In this document: piece after piece, positions 8,637 through 17,365 of the stretch
How the letters are laid out: the number at the start of each line of letters is the position of its first letter
Numbering within the stretch: position 1 is the first letter of the stretch
Program-made: the position numbers and the translations under genes
From: Lachnospiraceae bacterium
GTDB lineage: Bacteria; Bacillota; Clostridia; Lachnospirales; Bianqueaceae
Reading direction: 5' to 3'
NCBI GenBank assembly: GCA_021442595.1
Contig: JABUST010000163.1
Coordinates: 1 to 40,092 of the forward strand
Length of the DNA: 40,092 nt
Notes under the pieces: generated by a model
The model's input: the letters and a program-made list of their open reading frames with translations, nothing else
Databases searched by the model: none
What the model was told of the DNA's origin: nothing

Positions 8637-9707
8637 TCAGTCGATGATGCCCCCTCCCAGCACCCTATCATCTTTATAGAAGACAGCGGATTGACCGGGA
8701 GTGAGAGCTCTGACCGGTTCATCAAAGATCAGACGGAAAGTATCGGAACCCAAAGGAACCAGAGAGGCCGGCTGCTCTGTGTGACGGTAGCGGGCTTTGG
8801 CCATGCATCGTATATATCCGGTGGCAGGATCCGAGGCAGGCATGGAGCCAAGAGCCCAGGTGACACGGGAAACGGTGCATTCCCAGCGGAAGAGATCTTC
8901 GTTGCTGCCAAGGATCACCCGGTTGGTCTCCGGCTCCAGTCCTGTCACATACAGCGGCTCCGGAGCGGAGATACCAAGGCCCTTGCGCTGACCGATGGTG
9001 TAGTGGAGAAGTCCTTTATGAGTCCCCAAAACCCGGCCGGATGTGTCCACCACCTCCCCCGGGAGAGGCGGCGCGTCATCATTGGCCTTAATGATGGCGG
9101 CATAATCTCCGCCGGGAACGAAACAGATGTCCTGGCTGTCGGATTTGCGGGCGGTGATAAGGCCATGGGCCTCTGCCAGCGACCGCACTTTTGTTTTGGA
9201 ATAGGTACTCAGAGGGAACTCCACATGCCTTAGCTGCTCCTGGGTCAGGGAATAAAGAAAATAGCTCTGGTCCTTAGTCGGATCCGAAGCTTTTTTCAGC
9301 ATATACAGACCGGTTTCCGGGTCCTTCTGTCTGCAGACATAGTGGCCGGTGGCCAGGGTGTCGCAGCCCAGAGACAGAGCATAGTCCAGCAGGGCGCCGA
9401 ACTTAATGCAGCGGTTGCATTCAATGCAGGGGTTGGGAGTCCGGGCGGATCGGTAGCAGCGGATGAAATCTTCGATGATAATCTCCCGGAATTCCTTCCG
9501 AAGATCCAGAACCTTCAGAGGGATCCCCAGGGTGTCCGCTACAGCCCGGGCATCTGCCACCGGGTCTGTGGATCCCCGGAACTCCTCCGGCAGATCCGTC
9601 AGCTGCATGATGCAGCCGATACATTCATATCCCTGCTGCTGCATCAGAAGGGCGGCCACGGAAGAATCCACGCCGCCGCTCATGGCAATGAGTGCTTTCT
9701 TATTCAT
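8637..9707 (-). CDS. mnmA: tRNA-specific 2-thiouridylase
   Basis: MnmA activates U34 of tRNAs for Lys, Glu and Gln with ATP and installs sulfur to give 2-thiouridine. The 356-residue protein begins MNKKALIAMSGGVDSS, which is the PP-loop (SGGVDSS, 10-16). The catalytic cysteines are visible in NPCIECN (Cys97) and SQDICF (Cys195). The central and C-terminal domains carry GQRKGLG, as in the family. The reading frame extends upstream, but the ATG at 9707 gives the standard N-terminus. It starts 10 bases after the glpK stop and is probably co-transcribed with it, an arrangement without an obvious metabolic link. The sulfur donor cysteine desulfurase is not in the window. Confidence 0.95.
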   Translation of the reverse strand: MNKKALIAMSGGVDSSVAALLMQQQGYECIGCIMQLTDLPEEFRGSTDPVADARAVADTLGIPLKVLDLRKEFREIIIEDFIRCYRSARTPNPCIECNRCIKFGALLDYALSLGCDTLATGHYVCRQKDPETGLYMLKKASDPTKDQSYFLYSLTQEQLRHVEFPLSTYSKTKVRSLAEAHGLITARKSDSQDICFVPGGDYAAIIKANDDAPPLPGEVVDTSGRVLGTHKGLLHYTIGQRKGLGISAPEPLYVTGLEPETNRVILGSNEDLFRWECTVSRVTWALGSMPASDPATGYIRCMAKARYRHTEQPASLVPLGSDTFRLIFDEPVRALTPGQSAVFYKDDRVLGGGIID

Positions 9708-9717
9708 ATAGTTTCCG

Positions 9718-11199
9718 TTATTTCTTTTCTCCGTGACCGATGGCCTCCAGCCAGCCACTGTACAGCGCAGTGGCTTCTTTGGCATCCATGGCGGGGTACA
9801 CATGACCGCCGCTGCGGACAAGAGATCGAAGTTCATCTCTGTCCTTCCATACACCGCTTATTAAACCGGCCATGAAGGCGGTGCCCATGGCAGTAGCTTC
9901 CTGGGAACCGCTTCTGTGGACAGGGGTCTGCAGAATGTCTGCCTGAAATTGCATGAGGAAATTGTTGGCGCTCATGCCTCCGTCCACACGAAGACTGGCG
10001 CAGGGCATGCCCATCTCTCGCTCCATGGCGCTGACCACATCCTTCACCCGGAAGGCTACGCTCTCCAGACAGGCCCGGACGATGTGAGCCCGGTTGGCCT
10101 TGCGGGTCATACCGATGATACTGGCCCGGCGGCCGTTATCCCACCAGGGAGCTCCCAGCCCCTGGAAGGAGGTGATGAAATAGACTCCGGCGGTGTCCGG
10201 GACAGAGGAAGCGATGGCGTCTGTCTCGGCAGCGGAGGAAATCAGCTGCAGCTGATCCCGGAGCCACTGGACGGAGGCCCCTGCCATAAAGATGGAGCCT
10301 TCGAAGGCATAGTTCACTTCATCACCCATGCCCCAGGCCACGGTGGTCAGAAGACCGCTCCGGGACAGAAGGGGTTTATCTCCGATATTGCTGAGAATGA
10401 AGGCGCCGGTGCCGTAGGTGCACTTTGCCTGGGAGCGGTCAAAGCACAGCTGGCCGAAGAGGGCGCTCTGCTGGTCTCCCAGTACGGAGCGGATGGGAAC
10501 TTCAGTCCCCAGCCAGGAAGCATCCATGACGCCAAAGTCGGAGCCGGAGGGCCGGACTGCGGGAAGATTGCGGCGGTCCAGACTGAAGAAATGGAGTATC
10601 TCCTCGTCCCAATCCAGAGTGGTTATGTTAAAGAGCATGGTGCGACAGGCATTGGAATAGTCCGTGGCATAGGTGCGGCCTTTGGTGGCATTCCACAGCA
10701 GCCAGGTGTCGATGGTGCCAAAGAGGAGCTGTCCCTCCCGGGCCATCTGCCGGGCCCCCTCCACATTCTGCAGGATCCACTGGATCTTGGTGGCGGAGAA
10801 GTAGGCGTCCGGGATCAGACCGGTGCGGCTCTGAAACCAGCTCTGCAGTCCCCGCTCCTTGATCTCCTCACACAGAGTCTCCGTGCGGCGGCACTGCCAG
10901 ACGATGGCAGGATAGATGGGCAGACCTGTGTCCTTATCCCAGGCGATGAGGGTCTCCCGCTGGTTGGTGATGCCCAGGGCAGTGACCTCTGCGGCAGTGA
11001 TGTCCAGCTTCTCCAGCAGTTCTTTACAAACAGCGAATTGATTGTCCCGAATCTCCAGAGGATCCTCCTCCACCCATCCGGCCTGGGGATAGGTCTGGTG
11101 AATCTCCTTTTGGCACATGCCCAGTATCTCTCCCTTTTCATTAAACATAAGAGCGCGCACAGAAGTTGTGCCGGAATCCATTGCAAGAATATATGCCAT
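9718..11199 (-). CDS. glpK: Glycerol kinase
   Basis: Glycerol kinase phosphorylates glycerol to sn-glycerol 3-phosphate with ATP in the cytosol. The protein, about 493 residues, is a full-length FGGY kinase. It shows the phosphate-1 loop MDSGTTSVRALMF, the GlpK-like YFSATKIQWIL segment, the phosphate-2 region GTGAF, and the C-terminal block LGAPWWDNGRRA followed by RVDGGMSANNFLMQFQADIL, which is close to glycerol kinases. The ATG at 11199 was preferred because GGCGG sits nearby at workable distance; an ATG at 11208 would abut it. No facilitator (glpF) or glycerol-3-phosphate dehydrogenase lies nearby. Transcription probably starts at the promoter at 11266-11294. Another polyol substrate within the FGGY family cannot be excluded. 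Confidence 0.9.
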   Translation of the reverse strand: MAYILAMDSGTTSVRALMFNEKGEILGMCQKEIHQTYPQAGWVEEDPLEIRDNQFAVCKELLEKLDITAAEVTALGITNQRETLIAWDKDTGLPIYPAIVWQCRRTETLCEEIKERGLQSWFQSRTGLIPDAYFSATKIQWILQNVEGARQMAREGQLLFGTIDTWLLWNATKGRTYATDYSNACRTMLFNITTLDWDEEILHFFSLDRRNLPAVRPSGSDFGVMDASWLGTEVPIRSVLGDQQSALFGQLCFDRSQAKCTYGTGAFILSNIGDKPLLSRSGLLTTVAWGMGDEVNYAFEGSIFMAGASVQWLRDQLQLISSAAETDAIASSVPDTAGVYFITSFQGLGAPWWDNGRRASIIGMTRKANRAHIVRACLESVAFRVKDVVSAMEREMGMPCASLRVDGGMSANNFLMQFQADILQTPVHRSGSQEATAMGTAFMAGLISGVWKDRDELRSLVRSGGHVYPAMDAKEATALYSGWLEAIGHGEKK

Positions 11200-11265
11200 A
11201 GCTTTCATCCGCCCGGGGTGCGGGCGTCCTTTCCGGGGAATCTTTGATAGTATTGTACTCTGCTC

Positions 11266-11294
11266 ACATTACCACAAGGGGGATGATTTTTCAA
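11266..11294 (-). promoter_or_regulatory. Promoter for glpK-mnmA
   Basis: Read leftward, TTGAAA (complement of 11289-11294), a 17-base spacer and TAATGT (complement of 11266-11271) with a preceding TGG extended -10 lie about 70 bases upstream of glpK. Confidence 0.55.
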
Positions 11295-11319
11295 TGATAG
11301 TCATCGGCAGTGTTATTTC

Positions 11320-11348
11320 TTGCTCTTTTTTCATTTTTGGCATAAGAT
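11320..11348 (+). promoter_or_regulatory. Promoter for the DUF308 and TSUP genes
   Basis: TTGCTC (11320-11325), 17 bases and TAAGAT (11343-11348) lie about 40 bases upstream of the DUF308 start. The match is moderate. It is divergent from the glpK promoter, with about 25 bases between the two -35 boxes. Confidence 0.45.
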
Positions 11349-11390
11349 TATGCAGTTAGATCAGGTTCGCCGGATCCGAAAGGAGAGACC

Positions 11391-12035
11391 ATGAAAGATT
11401 TTCTGAAGAAGCTGTTTAACGGCTCTATACTTACCTCCGTTGTGTGCGCAGTCCTGGGCACCGTGCTCCTGTTTTTCCCCGGGGTGACCATGATCACCAT
11501 CGTCCGCTTTTCAGCCATGGGCGTTATGGTGCTGGGGATTCTGCAGCTGCTTTTGTATTTCGTCCGGAAGACCGTGCTGGGAATGAATAATCACATGGTG
11601 ACAGGACTGTCTCTGCTCATCCTGGGTGGGGTGCTTCTGGCAAGACCACAGCTGATCACCAACATCATTCCCGTGATTCTGGGCATTGTGCTGCTCATCG
11701 ACGGACTGGTGAAGGTCCAGCGGAGCATCGATCTGATGCGGATCAAGTCGGATAAGTGGCTCATCACCATGCTGCTGGCAGCCATCTCTCTGGCCATCGG
11801 GGCCCTGGTACTCACAGACCCCTTCAAATCAGCCAAGGTGCTGGTCATCATCATCGGTATCGGTCTGCTGTTTGCCGGTGTCACCGGCATCCTGGTGTAT
11901 GTCACCGTAAGCAGCAAGCTGAAGGAGCTGAATAAAGTGGTGGCTGACGTGAAGGAGGAGCTTCAGAAGGATATGCCCATAGAGGGGGAGGCTGTGGAGA
12001 CGGCATCTGCTCAGGAGCAGCCTTTCAACGAATAA
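11391..12035 (+). CDS. DUF308 (HdeD-like) membrane protein
   Basis: This 214-residue integral membrane protein has about six hydrophobic segments in three two-helix repeats with short basic and glycine-bearing loops (LLILGGVLLARPQLI, LGIVLLIDGLVKVQRSI), the pattern of the DUF308/HdeD family. A soluble, acidic, coiled-coil-like tail follows from about residue 178. AAAGGAGAG precedes the ATG. The next gene begins 11 bases downstream, so the two are an operon. HdeD relates to acid stress in E. coli, but most members of this family have no assigned function. Confidence 0.8.
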   Translation: MKDFLKKLFNGSILTSVVCAVLGTVLLFFPGVTMITIVRFSAMGVMVLGILQLLLYFVRKTVLGMNNHMVTGLSLLILGGVLLARPQLITNIIPVILGIVLLIDGLVKVQRSIDLMRIKSDKWLITMLLAAISLAIGALVLTDPFKSAKVLVIIIGIGLLFAGVTGILVYVTVSSKLKELNKVVADVKEELQKDMPIEGEAVETASAQEQPFNE

Positions 12036-12046
12036 GCGGTCTTACC

Positions 12047-12826
12047 ATGAATGAGTTTTTGAGAACCTGTCTGCTGGTGTGCCCTCTGGTGTTTCTGGCG
12101 GGCTTTGTGGACTCTGTGGCCGGAGGGGGCGGCATCATTTCCATCCCTGCCTATCTCATTGCCGGGGTGCCCACCTATCAGGCACTGGGAACCAATAAGC
12201 TGGTGAATATGATAGGGACGGGGGCTTCCTCTGTCCGGTATTTCCGGGGAGGCAAGGTGATTTTGAAGATCGCCCTGCCGGCGGCTGCCGGTTCTCTGGC
12301 TGGGTCTTTGCTGGGGACCAACCTGGCTCTCCTGATTCCCGAGAGGATCCTGAAGCTGGTGCTGCTGGTGCTGCTGCCGGTGATTGCTCTGTTCCTCATA
12401 AGACAAAAGAGCTTTGGAGCTGAGGAAGGCGAGACCGGAGACTTCGAGCCTCGCCGGACGGTTCTGCTTGCCCTGCTCATCGGTCTGGGAATCGGCCTGT
12501 ACGACGGGCTGATCGGACCGGGCACCGGTACCTTTTTCATCATGGCCTTTACGGCGGTGTTCCGGACGGATCTCCTCCGGTCCTCCGGCTGCGCCAAAAT
12601 AGCCAACCTGTCTTCCAACATCATGTCCGCGGTGGTATACATGATGGCAGGAAAGATCTGGTATCTGCTGGCCATCCCTGCGGTGATCTTCAATGTGGCC
12701 GGCAATCTGACCGGTACCCGCTATGCCCTGAAGGGGGGAAGCAAAAACGTGCGGAAGGTCATGTTTCTGGTGCTGGGACTGCTGTTTGTCAGGGTGATCC
12801 TGGAGCTGACAGGAGCTGTTGGCTAA
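12047..12826 (+). CDS. TSUP (TauE/SafE) family membrane carrier
   Basis: This 259-residue protein has the two-repeat layout of the TSUP carriers, which move small sulfur- or carbon-containing anions such as sulfite, sulfoacetate or organic acids. The first repeat carries GFVDSVAGGGGIISIPAYL and then LGTNKLVNMIGT; the second carries GLYDGLIGPGTGTFFIMAF and CAKIANLSSNI. Both are typical positions of the family. Eight or so membrane segments are visible. It follows the DUF308 gene closely and is probably co-transcribed. The substrate is not deducible. The 93-base gap to the next gene shows no terminator. Confidence 0.88.
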   Translation: MNEFLRTCLLVCPLVFLAGFVDSVAGGGGIISIPAYLIAGVPTYQALGTNKLVNMIGTGASSVRYFRGGKVILKIALPAAAGSLAGSLLGTNLALLIPERILKLVLLVLLPVIALFLIRQKSFGAEEGETGDFEPRRTVLLALLIGLGIGLYDGLIGPGTGTFFIMAFTAVFRTDLLRSSGCAKIANLSSNIMSAVVYMMAGKIWYLLAIPAVIFNVAGNLTGTRYALKGGSKNVRKVMFLVLGLLFVRVILELTGAVG

Positions 12827-12919
12827 GATTATTGCAGAGGGCAGCGGCAGCTGAGGTCTCCGAACAAAATGGCAGAAAGCCCGATGCGTCATCATTTATA
12901 GAGAAAGAAGGATATTTTC

Positions 12920-14809
12920 ATGAACTTTACATTCAGCCCGAAGGATTTTTCCATTGCTCTGGAGGTGAAGGGAACCACTTGGCATACTCTGGAGGGCTTT
13001 GAGCCTTATATCGCCTACGGCGGCAGTGCCGGAGTGTACGGAGTCAAGGATATTTCGGAAAAGGTTCTGTTTAGAGAAGCCGGAACCATCACAGATGAGC
13101 CGGTGGAAAATGGTGTGGGCTGGGGGACCCAGATCACACTGAAGGACTTCCCGGGCTCCGCTGCAGGGCTGGAGCTGGAACTGTATGTGTGGCAGGAGAC
13201 TGCGGCTGATGTGCTTCGCTGCGAGCTGATCCCCCTGTCTGAAGGAGAGCAGATCCCCACCGCCATCTACTGGCCCGGCCCCATGGCCTTTGAGGAGGGA
13301 AGGGCGGACTATGTGACCCTGGTCAACGAAGCCCAGGGGTACCTGATTCCCAACAACTGGGAGACAGGCTCTCAGAAGCTGAGCTTCGCAGGCTTCATGG
13401 GCACCGCCGGCGCCTACATGCCCTGGTTTGCCCAGATCAAGGAGGGCCACGGCCTGCTCACTATCTGTGAGACCCCCTGGAACGCTGCTGCAGACATGGA
13501 TCACCCCGCCGGAGGACCCTACACCCACATGAGCATCCACTGGGAAGCCTCTCTGGGCAAGGTGGAGCACCGCCGCATCCTGCAGCTGGTGCCGGTGGAG
13601 GGAGACCATAACGATGTGTGCAAGGCCTACCGCCGCTATGCCCGCCTGCAGGGAAGACTGGTGACTTTGAAACAGAAGGCCGCAGCCAATCCTTCCGTGG
13701 AAGACCTGACCGGCTGCTGTTGGGTCCACACCGGCATCAAGACCATGGTCCAGCCCAGCTCCGGCTTCTTCGATCCCGAAAATCCCGAAAAGAACAATCA
13801 CCTCACTCCCTTTGCGGAGAGAGAAAAGCTGGTAAAGCAGCTATACGATCTGGGTGTGGAGAAGATGTATCTCCATCTGGATGGCTGGGCCCAGCCCGGC
13901 TACGATAATGACCACCCGGATTATTTCCCCATCTGCCGGGAGGCGGGGGGCGCCGAGGCCATGCGTTCTCTGGTGAACACCATGAAGGACTGCGGCTATA
14001 TGTTTGGTATCCATGACCAGTACCGGGACTTCTATGAGAGTGCCGAAAGCTTTGATGAGGATTATGCCTGCCGCCTAACCGACGGCACCATCCCTCGGCA
14101 TGCCCGCTGGGCCGGAGGCCCCCAGTCCTATCTGTGCGCCACCCAGGCGCCCTACTATGTGCGGCGGAATTTTGAGAAGCTGAAGCGGGAGGGCATCACT
14201 CTGGACGGCGCCTACCTGGATGTATTCACCTGCAACGAAGGGGATGAGTGCAATAACCCCCGCCACTCTATGACACGTCGGGACTGCTATGAGCTTCGGC
14301 AGCAGTGCTTCCGCTATCTGCTTTCCGAGAATATCCTCCCCAGCTCAGAGGAGGTCAATGACTGGGCCATGCCTACCCTGGTGTTCTGCCACTATGCGCC
14401 TTACAGCTTTCAGCTGGAGGCTCCCGGCAGCCCCAGAAAAGGTATTCCCGTTCCCCTGTTCAACCTGGTCTACCACGACTGCGTCATCCAGCCCTGGATG
14501 ATGGACAAGGTCTCCGACACCGAGGACTATATGCTGTACGCCCTTCAGAACGGCGGCGCTCCCTATCTGATCCGAGAAGCTGCCTATCCAAATGTGGACG
14601 GATCCTTTGCTGCCGGCGGCATTTCTCCGGAGGAAGCGGTGGAGCGCTGCAGGATCGTTCAGGAGCTCCATGAGAAGGTGGCTCAGAAAGAAATGCTGAA
14701 GGTAGAGCTGCTGAATTCTGCAGGCACCCGTCAGCGTATCCTCTGGGAAGGCGGCATCAGCGTCACCATCGACTTCGAAGAACAGACCTACGTCATGATG
14801 CAGGGATGA
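12920..14809 (+). CDS. GH129-like glycosidase (putative alpha-N-acetylgalactosaminidase)
   Basis: This is a 629-residue protein without a signal peptide, so probably cytosolic. An N-terminal beta-sandwich (about 1-250) precedes a (beta/alpha)8-barrel-like region with LHLDGWAQPGYDNDHPD (from 318), YLDVF (Asp434) and SSEEVNDW (Glu477/Glu478). From memory, the GH129 enzyme NagBb of Bifidobacterium bifidum is about 634 residues with Asp435 as nucleophile and Glu478 as acid/base, nearly the same positions. GH129 enzymes release GalNAc from Ser/Thr (Tn antigen) inside the cell. The related family DUF5696 and GH101 share this barrel and cannot be excluded. It is preceded by AGAAAGAAGGA and followed by a terminator, so it ends its transcription unit. 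With fucI and the GH2 gene it would fit mucin glycan use. Confidence 0.6.
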   Translation: MNFTFSPKDFSIALEVKGTTWHTLEGFEPYIAYGGSAGVYGVKDISEKVLFREAGTITDEPVENGVGWGTQITLKDFPGSAAGLELELYVWQETAADVLRCELIPLSEGEQIPTAIYWPGPMAFEEGRADYVTLVNEAQGYLIPNNWETGSQKLSFAGFMGTAGAYMPWFAQIKEGHGLLTICETPWNAAADMDHPAGGPYTHMSIHWEASLGKVEHRRILQLVPVEGDHNDVCKAYRRYARLQGRLVTLKQKAAANPSVEDLTGCCWVHTGIKTMVQPSSGFFDPENPEKNNHLTPFAEREKLVKQLYDLGVEKMYLHLDGWAQPGYDNDHPDYFPICREAGGAEAMRSLVNTMKDCGYMFGIHDQYRDFYESAESFDEDYACRLTDGTIPRHARWAGGPQSYLCATQAPYYVRRNFEKLKREGITLDGAYLDVFTCNEGDECNNPRHSMTRRDCYELRQQCFRYLLSENILPSSEEVNDWAMPTLVFCHYAPYSFQLEAPGSPRKGIPVPLFNLVYHDCVIQPWMMDKVSDTEDYMLYALQNGGAPYLIREAAYPNVDGSFAAGGISPEEAVERCRIVQELHEKVAQKEMLKVELLNSAGTRQRILWEGGISVTIDFEEQTYVMMQG

Positions 14810-14817
14810 TCAGAAAC

Positions 14818-14850
14818 AACAAAACCTCCACCGTCGGTGGAGGTTTTGTT
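14818..14850 (+). terminator. Terminator of the GH129-like gene
   Basis: AACAAAACCTCCACC, loop GTC, GGTGGAGGTTTTGTT make a perfect 15-pair hairpin whose 3' arm is T-rich, 8 bases after the stop codon. Confidence 0.9.
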
Positions 14851-14940
14851 TGAGAAATGTCAGTGAGTTGAATATGATGGGACTTCAAAATACATAGACC
14901 GCGTGCTTCTTTAGCGGCATATTTGCCTGATTTCATACAA

Positions 14941-14980
14941 AAAAACCGAACCCGATCCTGTTGGATCGGGTTCGGTTTTT
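14941..14980 (-). terminator. Terminator of the tRNA-Val gene
   Basis: A perfect 18-pair inverted repeat (14941-14958 with 14963-14980, loop TGTT) has A-runs on one side and T-runs on the other. It lies 7 bases beyond the mature 3' end of the leftward tRNA gene. Confidence 0.9.
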
Positions 14981-14987
14981 TATACAG

Positions 14988-15060
14988 TGGAAGATACGGG
15001 ACTCGAACCTGTGACCTTCCGCACGTCAAGCGGGCGCTCTCCCAGCTGAGCTAATCTTCC
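14988..15060 (-). tRNA. tRNA-Val (anticodon GAC)
   Basis: The leftward 73-base sequence folds as a cloverleaf: acceptor GGAAGAT/ATCTTCC with discriminator A, D-arm GCTC/GAGC with AGCTGGGA loop, anticodon loop TTGACGT (GAC, reading GUC/GUU valine codons), variable AGGTC and T-loop TTCGAGT. CCA is not encoded. Two stem positions do not pair: C27 with A43 in the anticodon stem, and A51 with C63 in the T-stem. It has its own promoter and terminator. Confidence 0.9.
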
Positions 15061-15091
15061 ATTTGCAGGGCCTGTCGACCTTGCAACGTAT

Positions 15092-15120
15092 ATAATACCA
15101 AATAACGGAAGATTTGTAAA
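15092..15120 (-). promoter_or_regulatory. Promoter of the tRNA-Val gene
   Basis: Leftward TTTACA (complement of 15115-15120), 17 bases and TATTAT (complement of 15092-15097) end about 30 bases before the tRNA 5' end, the right place for a stable RNA promoter. Confidence 0.65.
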
Positions 15121-15183
15121 TGTTTTTTTGCTCTGCTTCGAAAATCAGCAGGTATTCGGGATCAGACACGATTTGAGCGCGGA

Positions 15184-17352
15184 TTATTTTTTAATTTTCT
15201 GTAATGCAGCGTTCAGCTGTTTTACTGCTTCCGGAGGGATTGCTGACTCTCCGGCCTGCTTGATTAGAGACTGAAGGCTCATGCCTGCCATCATCCGCTG
15301 CAGATTCGCATTGCCGCCGGCACTTTTAGCCACATCGCCGCGGCTGGCAGCAGCCCTTTCCATCAAGGCTCCTACTATTTTGGCGGTGGCAGGATGCTGC
15401 ATTAAGGTCCCCAGCGTATCCCGGATGGAGAAACAGGAAGAATCAAATCCTTCCTCGTCAAACCAGTTGGTAACCCCATTTGAGGAAGCGAGACGATATC
15501 CTGCATTCTGCTTATCCGATTTGCGAAGGAGCATGGAATCCTTACAGCTGCCGGCAATTGCAGTTATTCTGTGCTCGCCGGTCAGTAAAACCTTGAATAC
15601 AAAGACCCTGTTTCCTTTTTCAGTGGCTACAGTTTTTCCATCCATCAGAAGCGTTACTTCATTCTGATTGGAATAGACTTTGATTTCTGTCTCTTCTTCG
15701 GTGCGGTCAACATAGCGGCTGCCGCAGAGGTGAACAAAGGGTTCCTCTTTGTTCCAGGCGGCTTTATACAGATAGAAAGCATCCTTCCTCAGTTTGCGGT
15801 CGAAGGAAATCAGACCCTTCTGGTTTATACCTTTTTTGCCTCCCTCTTCTCGGCCATCGGCGGCAAAGTCGAATAGATTCCAAAGATGAGTAGCCCACAA
15901 CCAGGGCCGATTCTCAATGAGACGCAGGATATGCTCGTGATATACACACTGAAAGGTTTCCGAGTAATCTCCCTGTTCCGGATCAGCAGACTGGAAAGCG
16001 GGATTTGCATCGGCCCCGTATTCACTGAAACCCATGACTCGGGTCGGGTATTTAGTGTGGTAATCATCGAAAAAGGCATCGTTCTGCTCCAAGGTTCCCA
16101 GATACCAGCCAAAGTACAGGTTATAACTGCCAATATCCGCAATCTCGATCAGAGGGTTATCTTTCTCCAGCATAAATGCATGGGCCATGGTGGTGGGACG
16201 CGTGGAGTCCAGCTTATGGCCCAGAGAATTCAGTTCCCGGTGGTTTTCCAGGAGGTCCTCGCTCATGCCATTGACTGTAATCTCGTTGCTCAGCCCCCAG
16301 CAGACGATGGAGGGGTGGTTATAGCACTGAGTGATTAGTTCCCTCATCTGTGACAGAGTATTGGCTCTTCCCTTAGGCATATGCTGAGTGATATAGGGAA
16401 TCTCTGCCCAGACAATAATGCCATTTTCGTCGCACAGGTCATAGAATTCCCGGGCATGTTGGTAGTGAGCCAGTCGGACGGTGTTGGCGCCGATTTCCCG
16501 AATGAAGGACATGTCTTCTTGGTGTTCCTTCAGTGTCAGGGCGTTGCCAAGACCTTCCCGGTCCTGATGACGGCTGACACCTCGGAGGGGATAACTCCTT
16601 CCGTTAAGGAGAAAGCCTCTTTCGGCGCTGAATTCAATGGTGCGGCAACCGAAACGTGTGGAGATCTCATCTTCTTCCAGTTTAGCGGTGGCGGTGTACA
16701 GATAAGGATCCCTGATCCCATCCCACAGGTGGACATTCTCGATAATAAATTCCGCCCGGGCATAACCATTTTCAGAGAGAACGGTCCTGGTCTGCCCGGC
16801 CACTTCCATGGTGACCATTCCATCGCTTTGATGGGTCTCCACAGTGACCACGGCATGGCTGCCCTTGATTATTGGGGTTACATGGATGTCGGTGAAATGA
16901 CGGACCGGAACACAAATCAGGTTTACATCCCGGTACAGACCGCCATAGAAGGTAAAGTCAGCTTTTTGAGGATAGACGTAGTCGTTTTCTGCATTGTCTA
17001 CTGCCACACAGAGCAGATTATCTGCTTCCAGAAAATCTGTCATATCAGTCAGAAAAGTGGAATAGCCCCCTTCATGATGATTCAGTTTATTTCCGTTGAG
17101 ATAAACATCGGCAATGTTGGCAGCACCGTTGATTTCAAGAAATACCTTACTATTAGTTTCCATATCCGGTCTGGCGAATGCTTTGCAGTACATGGCGGTG
17201 CCCCGCCAGTAATCATTGCCTCCATCCTGACCGTCCAGAGCGTTCCAGGTGTGCGGAAGGTCAACTCTTTCCCAGCCATCGGGAACGAAGGATGGGACTT
17301 CGGATGTTTTGAAGAACAGCCAATCACTGTTGAAATTGTATGTATTTCTCAT
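15184..17352 (-). CDS. Family 2 glycoside hydrolase, probable beta-galactosidase
   Basis: This 722-residue cytosolic enzyme hydrolyses terminal beta-galactosides or similar sugars. Domains in order are the jelly-roll sugar-binding domain (about 1-150, with VDLPHTWN and YWRGTAMY), an Ig-like domain (about 150-245), and the catalytic barrel (from about 245, starting LNGRSYPLRGVSRHQDREGLG). The acid/base Glu357 lies in GLSNEI and the nucleophile Glu444 in GFSEYGA. After about residue 600 comes a helical C-terminal tail rich in Met, Gln and Lys. GGGAGGGAA before the ATG at 17352 fixes the start. It lies 13 bases behind a truncated transporter gene and is expected to be controlled by the divergent AraC gene. 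Beta-glucuronidase or other GH2 specificity remains possible. Confidence 0.85.
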   Translation of the reverse strand: MRNTYNFNSDWLFFKTSEVPSFVPDGWERVDLPHTWNALDGQDGGNDYWRGTAMYCKAFARPDMETNSKVFLEINGAANIADVYLNGNKLNHHEGGYSTFLTDMTDFLEADNLLCVAVDNAENDYVYPQKADFTFYGGLYRDVNLICVPVRHFTDIHVTPIIKGSHAVVTVETHQSDGMVTMEVAGQTRTVLSENGYARAEFIIENVHLWDGIRDPYLYTATAKLEEDEISTRFGCRTIEFSAERGFLLNGRSYPLRGVSRHQDREGLGNALTLKEHQEDMSFIREIGANTVRLAHYQHAREFYDLCDENGIIVWAEIPYITQHMPKGRANTLSQMRELITQCYNHPSIVCWGLSNEITVNGMSEDLLENHRELNSLGHKLDSTRPTTMAHAFMLEKDNPLIEIADIGSYNLYFGWYLGTLEQNDAFFDDYHTKYPTRVMGFSEYGADANPAFQSADPEQGDYSETFQCVYHEHILRLIENRPWLWATHLWNLFDFAADGREEGGKKGINQKGLISFDRKLRKDAFYLYKAAWNKEEPFVHLCGSRYVDRTEEETEIKVYSNQNEVTLLMDGKTVATEKGNRVFVFKVLLTGEHRITAIAGSCKDSMLLRKSDKQNAGYRLASSNGVTNWFDEEGFDSSCFSIRDTLGTLMQHPATAKIVGALMERAAASRGDVAKSAGGNANLQRMMAGMSLQSLIKQAGESAIPPEAVKQLNAALQKIKK

Positions 17353-17365
17353 GTAATTCCCTCCC

